Shown here piece by piece: positions 24,114-34,157 of a stretch of 64,000 nucleotides of DNA (its first letter is position 1; the number at the start of each line of letters is the position of its first letter). Source of the stretch: Kappaphycus alvarezii (Eukaryota; Rhodophyta; Florideophyceae; Gigartinales; Solieriaceae). A model generated the notes under the pieces. It ran no database searches. It was not told the origin of the DNA and worked only from the letters and a program-made list of their open reading frames with translations. The stretch lies in contig NADL03000784.1 in NCBI GenBank assembly GCA_002205965.3, positions 1,178,001 through 1,242,000 on the forward strand, read 5' to 3'. A program made the translations under genes and the position numbers.

Positions 24114-24580
24114 TACCAGGAAGGGGGAGGATCATAATCCCTATGAACTGTAGTATATGCATCATCCTTCCTTATTGCAATTGTGAAAGATGCCCTGATC
24201 GTCGTGATGCATGAATGGTAATATCGTATCCAAGTGTTCGTGTCTCCCAGCATGTTTAGATGGGAGCACTGACTAAACTGACTTCACATTTACGAGCGTT
24301 TTGCGAGAGCTGCCGAGACACCACGGGCATTGCAATGGGCGACCACGTGGTTGAGGTGCAGCGTGGGTGAATTGTGAAGAACTGAATGGGAATGTAGGAA
24401 TGGAGTTGTCAGTGAGACGAGTTGAAGCATGGGAAGGGTCACCAACGGAATTAAACGGGATGGACCAGGAGTTGAGATATAGGCCCTGCAGTGGACCTGG
24501 GGAGGTTGGGGAGTTGGTGGGATCAGGGTTGTGGCTTGGGCAAGTAGAGAACTACGGTCACTAGAGGGCATGAGCGTTTG

Positions 24581-24770
24581 GGCAGCGTGGAGGTGTGGAG
24601 AATGGAGCACCAAACACCTCCTCTCTTGGACGGGGTCGGCGTCTATGATGTTAGCGGCGACAGCAACGTTGACGGAGATGTCTATCGGACGGGGTGGACT
24701 TGCTCACCCAGACGGACATAGAGACAAGTATGTGTGCTTGGTGCTCCATTCTCCACACCTCCACGCTGCC
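24581..24770. repeat. perfect 33-bp inverted repeat with 124-bp spacer
   Basis: Bases 24581-24613 are the exact reverse complement of 24738-24770. The arms lie inside the decayed LINE and do not border a recognisable element. Confidence 0.85.
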
Positions 24771-24787
24771 TATAGACAAGAACAAAA

Positions 24788-24814
24788 ATGGTTACAAGAC
24801 AAGCTTGTAACCAT
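24788..24814. repeat. short hairpin, 11-bp perfect arms
   Basis: ATGGTTACAAG at 24788-24798 pairs perfectly with 24804-24814 across a 5-base loop. Confidence 0.75.
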
Positions 24815-25110
24815 GTTTCGTCCATCAGGGTGATGCCGTTCAAGGACTGGTAGGATCCCCCTTGAATGTCTCCAAAATAGAGGGCAGCGTTTGGTGAGTG
24901 TTGCGGGTCTGAGAGATTTTAAGCACGGGTCATGAGACATGTCAATGCGCCCAGCCGATGGCTGTGAAAATGTGTGCGACAATTGCGAGCGCTGCGCAAC
25001 ATATGGAATATTTGCAGGCAGGCTTCGACTTTTGAGTCTGCGCGCTGTGCAATGTTTGGAGGATTGGTCACGGAGGAAGGAGATGGGAGCTATAAGGGTG
25101 TAGAAGCCGG

Positions 25111-25195
25111 AAGATGTGTGTTTTGCGCAGGTTGAGATACAAGCCGAGGGCAGGGGCTTGGCCTGCATCTCAACCTACGCAAAGCAAACATTCTT
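25111..25195. repeat. imperfect foldback, about 28-bp arms
   Basis: The arms 25121-25138 and 25167-25184 match at 16 of 18 bases, and similarity continues outward to about 25111 and 25195. The right arm repeats, in reverse, the LINE coding segment just after the reverse transcriptase DD box. Confidence 0.7.
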
Positions 25196-25456
25196 TACTC
25201 TTTACTTCTCTTGAGAGTACACCGACTGACCGACTATTCAGTTAAGAGCAAACTGGATGGAGCACATCGGTCACGTGCAGTGGGGCCCGCGATATGATGG
25301 CCGTAACCACCGACGACCACAAAGTGCAACTGGTACGCTGGTAGATGCGTGTGCGAATCGTAGCGTCCGAGGTGTGGCATTTCCTGGCTACACGTGGCAC
25401 AAACTCTTCGATAAAACAGTAGGATCAACCGGGGCCCAAATCGAAGACCGTGGAGG

Positions 25457-25489
25457 GTTCTAATCAGTGTGCCTTGCACTGATTAGAAC
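25457..25489. repeat. hairpin, 13-bp perfect arms
   Basis: GTTCTAATCAGTG at 25457-25469 pairs perfectly with 25477-25489 across a 7-base loop. Confidence 0.8.
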
Positions 25490-26885
25490 TCTAAGAACTG
25501 GAAGAATGAAGAGAGTATCGGGGTGCTCGGAAATCTGGCGAAGAGGGACTAGTTTGTGAGGGAGAATAGTAACATGCTGGCAGCATCCCCTGTGGCGTAC
25601 CCTGGGCACTATAGATCGAGGTATGGTGGCTGTTACGGACCAGTAGAGGTGATTGCTATGGCCGCACAGTATATTGATGAAACGGGAGATGTTGGACGCA
25701 TGGCGGGAAAGAGGTCAAGAGTACTCTTCCAGTCCACGCGTTCGAAGGCATTGTAGGCATCGTATAGGACGGTGACAACATTCGGCGTCCGAGAGACAGT
25801 AAGGGGGACGATGTGAGTGTCATGGACATAGGCATCCATTCTGTTTATGAAGCCGTTCGCTACGTGTTACGGGTCTGGGAATTCCTGGATAATATTGATG
25901 ACGGCAGGCAGCGGGTTTTGTTAAGAATTCTTGATAGCACTGAACCCGCGGTAACAGAGCGGATTTTGTCCGGGCGCGGTTGGTGGGGCGGTTGGAGGGG
26001 CAGGAGCATCGCAGCTTCAATGATAGGGAGGAACAAGTCGGGGAGGTCTTCACCAATGATTCACTTGAAAAGCTTGGTGAGAACAGGGCACCGTGACACC
26101 CGCTTCAGCGGTGACAGAGATCTTGAGATTGAAGTGGAACTAGTGGGAAAGATTCCCGTTAGGGCCCGTGGTGGCGTCGAGTTAAATGCAGCGGTGGCCT
26201 AGGAGATTCGTGGTGTTGGGAGGAGTTTGGAATCATGGGGGGATGAAAGAATTTAGGGGGCTGGATGAACAGCGGAGCGCATGTTTGTTGCGCGTGTAAT
26301 TGACGTCTCCGAGAGGGGTAATGTGAAAGGAGAGCATGGCTCTGCTGTAGCGGGTATCGCCGTAGAGAGTCTCGGACCGTCGCGAGAGCCGGGCAGCTAT
26401 CGTGGAAGTCGTAGAAGGTCACCGTTTGTTTTGCAGCCACACGGCGCGAGCAGCGTTGGGGCGGGGGCTTCAGATTAGAGGGTGCTCCAATGCTTCGTAG
26501 TGTGGAAGTGGCGTTCGCGAGCGGTCATGGCACGGGCTTTCCATCTTGTTCCCGCCAGCAAGGGTCGCCTCTAGGTGCGCGGCGGAGGACGGTGGTGGGC
26601 AGCATGTGCAGGTGGGAAAAGGGGCGATGGATTGCGTCAGAATCGCTTGTTTGGGCCAGGTTCTCCACGAACATGATGAAGAGGAGAAGGAAGACCTGAG
26701 AATTTCGAGAAGGATGTCCGCTGCACGATATGGAGTGGAGACGATGTCGTGTTGGATCATGTCGATGCTGTTCGATCTGGGCGTGCGAGCGTCAGAGGCC
26801 GGAGCGGAGAGGACCGAGACAGGACGTCGTTGAGTGTTGTTCATTGTGGTCATGGTTGCAAGGTTGAGTGGGAAGCGATAAAGGT

Positions 26886-26911
26886 TATGATTCCTCGAGG
26901 GAGGAATCATA
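26886..26911. repeat. hairpin, 11-bp perfect arms
   Basis: TATGATTCCTC at 26886-26896 pairs perfectly with 26901-26911 across a 4-base loop. Confidence 0.75.
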
Positions 26912-27983
26912 GGAGCGGCCAGGAGAGACGGCGGCAGGTTCACCTCCCGGAACGGACGCATCTGCTTGCAGAACAGTACACATGTTATGCACTGAATGGG
27001 CAGATACTGAGCGGGGATGGCAGGTTCAAGGAGGTGCTCGGACGGGGACCGGGAGGTTGAGAGGTCTTTATGTCTCTGTGTGATGTGCGAAGGAGGTTGC
27101 GAGTTGATGCGTGTTTGGGCGGCTTGGCATGCTTGAGGCGGAGAGAGCGGGTAACCTTTGGAGGAGAAAGAGGCGGGCCAGTTTGACGGTGAGAGACGTC
27201 CTTGCGGGGAGGTGTAGTGGCGGGGGGCGTACAAAGAATCATCGGTGCGGGAGATGCCATGGCTGGCCTGGCCGATTTGATTGCGGAATGAGCAAGGGAG
27301 GATGTGCTCATAGCAGCTTCAGCGGGCGCAGTCGGAGAGTGAGGGTCGGCGGCTGCGGCAGCGGGCATGGAAAAAGTGGCAGTGCGGGCGAAGTGCGTCA
27401 GTGCGGGTTCGGGGATGATGCGGGTGGAGCGGGCATAGCAGTAGGGGTGGGAGGGGTAGCTAGGGGTGGTGCTTGAGCCGATGAGGTGGGTGGGTTAACT
27501 GAGAAGTGCACCATTGGGTCGTAGAATGTCGGCCATATTGCTGCGGAGGGTGTGTAGGCCTTGGATAAATGCTTTCGTTTTGGAGGCCCGCCGTTTCGTT
27601 GAGGAGTCAGCGTTGGACGCTAGTGGAGGCATGGACGGAGGGGGGCGCGGCGAGCGGAGGGAGTGGAATGTTGGAGAATTGAAGATCTGGGAAGTGCGGG
27701 GAAGCGGCTGAACAGGGCGTCGAAATTTGTAGGGAAGTACCTTGTACGGCCTCTGCACGTAGACCACAGCCAACCAGCACCAACATGAAGATAACGAAGC
27801 GGTAAATGGACAAGGGCGGTGGAAGCCCAGACATGAAAGGTCATTTGCACCTACATACACGGGAGGAAAATGACTTGGAGGGGTCGTCGGGTGGTAGGGG
27901 CGGGTTGGGGCGACCGGTGTGGGAATTGAGCTGGCAAAGGCTCCCCGCAGAGGAAAAGACGGAGCGCAAATGAAGAGCTGCAT

Positions 27984-29295
27984 GCGTATAGGAAAAGGTA
28001 GAGGTGAGCTCTGATTAGGGCAGCAGAGAGGGGGGTATTACAGAACGGAGGTGGGTGGGTATGGGCGACCCGTCCACAACCGTGCTAGGGGTAGCACGAA
28101 CCTCAGCGGCCCAACCGCGGGGGTTGGGGCGGCCACGGGGGGGATGGGAACGCACAGATCAAGGAGGTGTTCAATGTCATCATCGAGAGAGGTGGCATCT
28201 AGGAAGAAATTCCCCCCGCTGCCCTTCAAGCCAGCACCTTCTCTACCCAGCTGGAACCAAATGGATTGAATCGAGCTCTTCATGGGCGCTTTGCCCCGTC
28301 CATGATTCATCAAGGGAGTTCTTCCTGCTCAATCCACGCGTCTGCCATGGCAACCCGCCTCCGCCCGCACTTCTTTTGCCGTCGTCAAATGAAAATGCCA
28401 AGACGGAGGCGATAAAGAATTTCCTCCCCACCGTCGACACCTCGTATCACCGTACACTCGCTCTACACCCTTGCCTCCATCAGTTGCCCATCAGTTGCCC
28501 CATCAGAGAGACTTCTTGAGACTCTGACTTTGCCTATTGCAACAATCTCTGTTGCAACCAGCGGATGGTGCGTGACGCCCTTCGACCGCCCAAGTATGGC
28601 GACCCGTTCTTCCCCTTGTAGCGCTACCTCAAGGCTCTAGTTTTCAATTCCTCCTTGCCCCTTCCAAACGTTCCCAGAGTGTTGTAGAGACGTACGCCCA
28701 GTGCTTTGCTCGGTCCAGCCCGTAACATTATGCCGTGAAGTTACGTTGCACATGTACCAGACAATCAGCCGCGCCACACAGTCTAAATGTTGCCGCCGCC
28801 TCGCTATACCCCACACCGATTGCGAAGACTTGTACTTGTGCCAAGTGGTTGGTATTTTCTTTTCACAAAGCATAGCGATTACTGCTTCATTTTTGAAAAA
28901 GCTATTACTTCTTGAAGTAAAACCGATATGGAGATCTATATCGGGACGATTAGGTGGCAATCGGTAACGATCCATGGCCGCCTTGGGAGATGCAAGAGAT
29001 CAGCAGTGAGAAGGTTTCTGAGGTTGATTGCGGCAAGGTCCCACTAGGATGGCCATTGTTCGTTACGAATGTTAAGGTGAGGAGGATCGGGACAAGGAGA
29101 TGACAAGACAATCTCATGTCGAGTATTCACAAAACAACTTTACTGAAAGCTGTCAGCCCTGAAAAGCGTTTTACCCCTTCATTTCGCAGATTTCAACGCA
29201 GACTTTTGGTATGGCGCTTTTGAGAATAATCGTTTTTTTGTTTGATCACAGTACAATACTACCGCTGCATTTAACATAAAATCGCCAAATAAATG
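27984..29295. other. no gene recognised
   Basis: A minus-strand frame of 112 codons at 28975-28637 has no recognisable domain. The rest shows only short frames. From 29050 to 29295 the DNA would be the 3' flank of MSH5. Confidence 0.4.
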
Positions 29296-32200
29296 TTACA
29301 CGCCTAGATTTCTTTCGTAATCGAATGCCAGGAAATCCCGAACCTTCTTTTCGCAGACCTTGAGTCGCCCATTGTTCCGACAGGTTGCGACCACTTCTTC
29401 TATGGCCCCTGTCGCACCAACAGCGGCGCGTATATGAGCAGCTCGCCGGAGTACAAACCGAGGAACTCCAGCCTCCAATGCGCATAGCAGTCCTCGAGAT
29501 TCATGACACACGGCCCCGGGTAGTAATCGGAAAGTTCTCACGTTGCTGTTTAAACTTTCTTCCGTTCCAAACTGCATGTTCCTTTCTTGTCCCATCTTAC
29601 GGTTTCTTTCGGAGGGGGCAATTTCGCCGTGCGAGCTTTCGGCATTTGTAGGGTCCCCTTGTGTAGAGATTGCGGGAACATTTGGAACATTCGGATGGCC
29701 AGGTGCTCCCGACAAGACTTCCATTGAGAACAAAATCAGTCTCTCACAGGTAAGGGGAAGAATTGGGTCTGCGAGAATCTCGACGAAATGCGTGGCGCAT
29801 AGAGTGAAGCTAGCGTGGTCTGTCGGCACTTTCAGGAAATGTTGGATTGTGGCGGCCAATAAAGCCATACCGTCTGCTTCAGCCGTGCCTTTCCCAAACT
29901 CATCGATAAGGTTCAAGGACTTACCAGGATTAGGGCGTAACATGCTAGCAACTTCGCATGCGTCCATGAAAAAACTCGATTGACCTCTGCTGACGGACTC
30001 GAAGTTCGCTACGCGGCTGTTAATGCGGTTGACGATAGTCAGGGTAGCTTGCTTTGCGGGGACATAGGATCCGATCTGAGCTAACACGAGGATCAACGCC
30101 ACTTGAGTCAAATATGAAGACTTTCCGGAGTAATTTGGGCTGCATCAGGGATATCAGAAGTTCGCAATCGGCATATACAACGTACATGTGAGTCGGGAGT
30201 ATTATGGGTTCCATTCGCCCTCAGTTGCACGACATCAGAGTGCTATCACGAATATCATGTACCTTACCCCGTGAGAACTTGTACATCACCGCAACGAAGA
30301 TTTGTCGTATTTGGAATAAAGGACGGTACGAGAAGGTCCAAGAGAGGATGGCGCCCCTCCTCAATTCGTATGACATCGTCATCATCTACGAATTTCGGCC
30401 GCACCCAGGAGTATTCCATAGCGGCGGAGGCAAAGGCTTGGAGGCAATCTAGTTCGCGAACAATTGAAAACATGTTGTGGAACACGGTGATGTTCGTGAG
30501 CACCTTGGTTTCCAGATAACGAAACGCTTTTGCCTCCAAGTCAACGATTGCGCCATGTATATCGCCAATCTCGTTGTCCAGTTCACGGCATCGCTCGTTC
30601 TTGAAGTGATACTCTTGTTCAGAGGATCGATAGATGAACTCCATGCCGCTCATCTCAAGTGCTTCTACACCTATTCGATCGCAGTCAGCCTCTGGACTGC
30701 AACCATATATCCAATTTGCGGGTGATACGTGAAATGCAGGGCACTAAACGTTACTGCGTTTTCCTTGCCTTGCAGCCGTTGATGCTCTTCAACACCCACA
30801 GACGTGAGAAAGTCGTCCAACGCGCTGTACGACCTTTTCATGTCGTCGATTTCCTCGCTGAACCCTTGAGCAACGACCATCCGCCCCGACGCAGTACTCT
30901 CTTCAAAGTCCACAACAGCATCAATCCAATTTAACGAATCACGAATTCTGCCTCATCAATCTCCGCAAACTTGCTGAGAAGTGGTGATTGATTCAAGTCG
31001 GCATTCTGATGCACAGCCACCTTGAATGTATCTATCAGGACCATGAATGACTTCAAGGACAAGTGCAATCCCTTCCAATCCGACGCTCCCGCTGAAATCC
31101 TCCGCACCCGCTGCAAAATCGCCGGCACATTTTTCACACCCCGCAAAGTGTCCTTGACGGCAACCAAAAACGCGCTATTACAACTTCTGCGGAGGATATC
31201 CACCACAAACTGTCGTTGCCGTATAGTCTCCAGACTCGTGGACGGATATCGAAGCCATGACCTCAGCAGCTCTCGAGCTGCAGCGGTCTTGACATGAGAC
31301 TTGAGGATGCCAAACAAAGACATGCCTTCCTTTCCTTTCAAGTTTCCGTACCCTATCGGATGCAGATCTGTGGTAAAGACGCCAATTCCTCGAAGTGTTG
31401 TCGGGGTCAGTTTCATAACCTCGAAGAAATCGCGGTAGACTATACCATTGACCTGAACCATCTGAGTATCCTGGGCGAGGGAACCCAGAACTCCATTCCT
31501 AAGAAGAAACGACAGCAATCCCCCATTGCTCTGACAATTGAATCGTCCTCCCCTATGAGATGCAAAAGAGACGCGAGCCTATCTGCGGGGTCCAAATTCA
31601 CGGGCATAGACGCCACACACATGAGACTACAGTAATGTGTGGCCTTTGCGAGGCCAAACTCGGTGTTGGGGATGAAGGAGACGATAGGCTCATTGGAGGA
31701 TTGTTGCGGTACATTGGTATCATCCGTGCGAGTCTTTTTCAAAGGCGGGAGCCGGGACGGTGAGACTCAGAGTGGTGAGCGGCACCGCGGATGGAATTGA
31801 GCAGGACGTGGTGCGAGGTGTAAGAGTTTGGCAATACAACGGCTCGGGCACTGGTTTGATCAATGGCGAGATGAACAAGTGAGTAGTCGCAGTCCGGGGT
31901 GACTCTACTATTGGGACACGAATCGAATCGGGCGATGCAGTAAACGCAAGGGCGATTCAATGAGATGGAGAGGTGAGTAGAGTGGCCAGAGGGTTGAAAA
32001 TCGGAGGTTCATGAACGTCCGATTTTTCACCCGGATAGTTTGGGTGTAGGAATTGTGGGACGCACCTCGAGATGTGAATCTCATTGGTGGGAAAATCGTA
32101 GCAGGCGACGGCGAGGTCCTTTTTTTGCTCGAGCAAGGAGATGATAGCGCCTGGAGTGGACAAAGACAGGGGGGTTATAGTTAGACCAATGGGTACAGGG

Positions 32201-32388
32201 TGGGCGAACAGGTTGGGGCGAAGGAAAGCGAGGCAAAATAGGAACCAACCTTGGTGATCGGGTTCGGCGATAGGGGCGGGCGGGGGTTGTGATTGGGGGC
32301 GGGAATCGGGGCGAGAGTCGGGATGAGAAGAGGGGGCGGAGTGTTGCGAAAGGGTGCGCCACTTTCCGCCGCGCAGGACTTTACGCAT
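29296..32388 (-). CDS. MSH5: MSH5, meiotic MutS homologue, four exons, several one-base phase breaks
   Basis: MSH5 pairs with MSH4 to form a clamp that stabilises meiotic crossover intermediates. The order from the N-terminus is LAVACYDFPTNEIHIS (MutS-I-like strand), PNTEFGLA, VRAMG, KEGMSLFGILKSHVKT (core), DWKGLH, VVDFEES, FVDDDDVIRIEEGRHPLLD (before the ATPase), Walker A TGPNYSGKSSYLTQ, and Walker B with the MSH5-typical IDEFGKGT near 29900. CATHF follows. Proposed exons: 32388-32250, 32150-32066, 31904-30268 and 30139-29296. Introns start GTTGGT, GTGCGT and GTAAGG and end in CAG or TAG. The third (30267-30140, 128 bp) restores Walker A exactly. Inside exon 3 the frame changes four times, each as if one base were missing: between about 31860 and 31745, at a 5-base C run (31520-31524), near 30935-30945, and near 30685-30697. 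A C-terminal insert around GQERNMQFGTEES is not typical. The upstream neighbour, PRA1, ends 139 bp away on the same strand. Confidence 0.85.
30140..30267 (-). other. MSH5 intron interrupting the Walker A motif
   Basis: The donor GTAAGG and acceptor TGCAG delimit 128 bases. Joining the flanking bases gives T-G-P-N-Y-S-G-K-S-S, the ATP-binding loop, which neither flank encodes alone. This is the best-supported intron in the window. Confidence 0.85.
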
Positions 32389-32527
32389 GATGAGAAACGA
32401 CGGGGGCGAGTTGCGGATAAGTTTGAAGGAAAAGCGTGGTGGGATTCGGGGTGAATAAATATGATGTGAAACGCAAAGGGGTGTGTGACACGGTATTCCA
32501 ATGCGAGGTGATGTCAAAAGGTGGAGT

Positions 32528-33054
32528 TTACCACATATCTGCCATTTGAGTGGGAATTTGGGCGACCTTGTTGCGGGTGGATGTGTGGCGGAAGCAAGCG
32601 TGTATTACACAGAGATTGAACGCGATGCCGACAAAGTTGAGAAAGGATGTGAGGACGCCGGTGGCAAGTAGGAGGAGGAGTGAGAGTAGGGATGCGGTCA
32701 AGAAACGTTCCTTTCGGGTGATACGGCGGCCATTGAAGACGAGAGGGTTGGGGATGTGGCTTGGACCCAACCGATGACGATTAAGAGGAGGATGAATATG
32801 GAGGATGGGTGGCGTAGGATATAGTACAGGAGGGCGGCACCGATAATGATGCAATAGTTGGCTTGGTAGATGTGGGAGTTGAGGATGGCTCGATCGGCTA
32901 TGCGGTTGAGGTGGCGGTCGGGGATGGAGAACTTTTCGACAAAGTGGGACCAGGGGCGTGGTGGTGTTCGCCAGTCGCGGTTTGCGATTTGCGTGCGAAG
33001 TTGATCGAAGAGAAAACGGAGTCGGGCTTCAAACTGGGCCCATGTCATAGTCAT
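32528..33054 (-). CDS. PRA1 (prenylated Rab acceptor) family membrane protein, one phase break
   Basis: PRA1/Yip3 proteins sit in ER-Golgi-endosome membranes and bind prenylated Rab GTPases. The protein starts MTMTWAQFEARLRFLFDQL (ATG at 33054; a second ATG two codons later). It then has RTPPRPWSHFVEKFSIPD, the family's R-P-W ... F-S-x-P region, ANYCIIIGAALLYYILRHP and SSIFILLLIVIGWVQ. After a phase change at a G run on the plus strand (32750-32753) it continues NPLVFNGRRITRKERFL and SLLLLLATGVLTSFLNFVGI, the usual second hydrophobic hairpin. Adding one base gives about 175 residues, the normal family size. The stop is at 32528. It shares an upstream region, rich in TACTGTACAGTA, with the divergent chromatin gene at 34158. 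Confidence 0.75.
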
Positions 33055-33179
33055 TTTCGGAAGAGGGAGATGTGATGAGAGGGTGGGGGCAGGTGGAGGG
33101 ACGTTTTTAAAAGTTGCGGCGAGCGGTGAGAGGTTTAGGATGAGAACGAAAAATGGCACTCTGCCCTCTTGGCTTGCAA

Positions 33180-33900
33180 TGATATGGTCCTGTACTGTAC
33201 AGTACATACCGAAAATCAACATTGATATCGATGGCAACTGTAAGTAGCACAGTAGAAGAATAGGACTATTTTTTTTCGACTCTTCGATTGCAGCAAAATG
33301 ATGGTGCCAGCAGAAGATTTATTTTGCGTTTGTTCATGGCAATGCTTAATAGTGTAACGTTTTTATGAAAACAAAAGGATTACTGTTCTACAGTTGACTG
33401 TTTCATTGGATGCGAGTCATTGAACAATAGCCCTGTGGCCAGTGCCATTGTGATTGTCGGCGCTGTTGAGTTACAGTTGAGTGGAATATTTGAAACCACA
33501 GTAACCGTACGCATTATACTGTACTGTACAGTACTGTACGGTACATTACAGTACAGTAGAGGCTGCAAAACGGATCTACGAATCAGTGCAATACTGTACT
33601 CTACTGCACTGTATTCAGTATACTGTACGGTGCTGTAGCGCAAGTATCATCTCTCTCGTAGCGACTGGCGCGTTACAATTTTATTGAAATTTGAATGAAT
33701 GAGGAAAAGAGCAATGTTCAACTCTGTATTCCAAACACTACTACTGTACAGTACTCAGTACTCAGTACTGTACAGTATAGTGCTGTTCAGTATAAATGCC
33801 GATTGTACAGTACTGTACAGTAAACGAATCACTTGGCACACCTGCTGCCGTTGCCGTTGCCGTTGCCATTGTACTGTACAGTACTGTACATTGTCACTAT
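33180..33900. promoter_or_regulatory. divergent promoter region with six TACTGTACAGTA palindromes
   Basis: The region separates PRA1 (minus, start 33054) from the DDT/WHIM gene (plus, start near 34158). Perfect 12-base palindromes TACTGTACAGTA occur at 33193, 33522, 33742, 33766, 33811 and 33872, with many near copies between. A short TTGCCG microsatellite lies at about 33846-33868. The position between two divergent genes suggests a regulatory or structural role, but function is inferred only from location and density. Confidence 0.6.
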
Positions 33901-34157
33901 CAGAGCTGCCAAACTCATTGATAGGCAATAGGCCCCTTTAAAGCATTTCGTAATTTCGCATAAAACCGAGATGCATAGCGACTTGCGTTTCGTGCAGTAT
34001 AGCATCTTTATTCACTTCAACAAGCACTCGAGCACAGCCTGTCTCCTGTCTCACATTCATTATTCAAGCTACCCTTCCAACAGGCGCCGACCACTTTACC
34101 TCATCCCATCCCCTCCCATCCACGTCAACCTTCCGAGAGACTCCATCCTCCACAACA

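Larger units (their letters stand above)
24290..27983 (-). mobile_element. strongly decayed LINE-like retrotransposon with foldbacks
   Basis: Read on the minus strand from 27983 down, the sequence starts with proline/serine/alanine-rich frames (27983-26470) like the first reading frame of a LINE, then decayed reverse transcriptase. At 25839-25633 it reads VVTVLYDAYNAFERVDWKS, equivalent to motif A. Around 25300-25330 the expected xVDDG box reads FVVVGG, with the aspartates lost. At about 25168-25100, in one frame, ALGLYLNLRKTHIF resembles the segment that follows the DD box. No long frame survives. The element differs in sequence from copies A-C. It contains at least five short perfect or near-perfect foldbacks, listed separately. 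Confidence 0.55.

Noticed and set aside
27607-27834. Minus-strand frame with a signal-peptide-like start
   Set aside because: It lies within the low-complexity part of the LINE relic, is short and has no support on either side.
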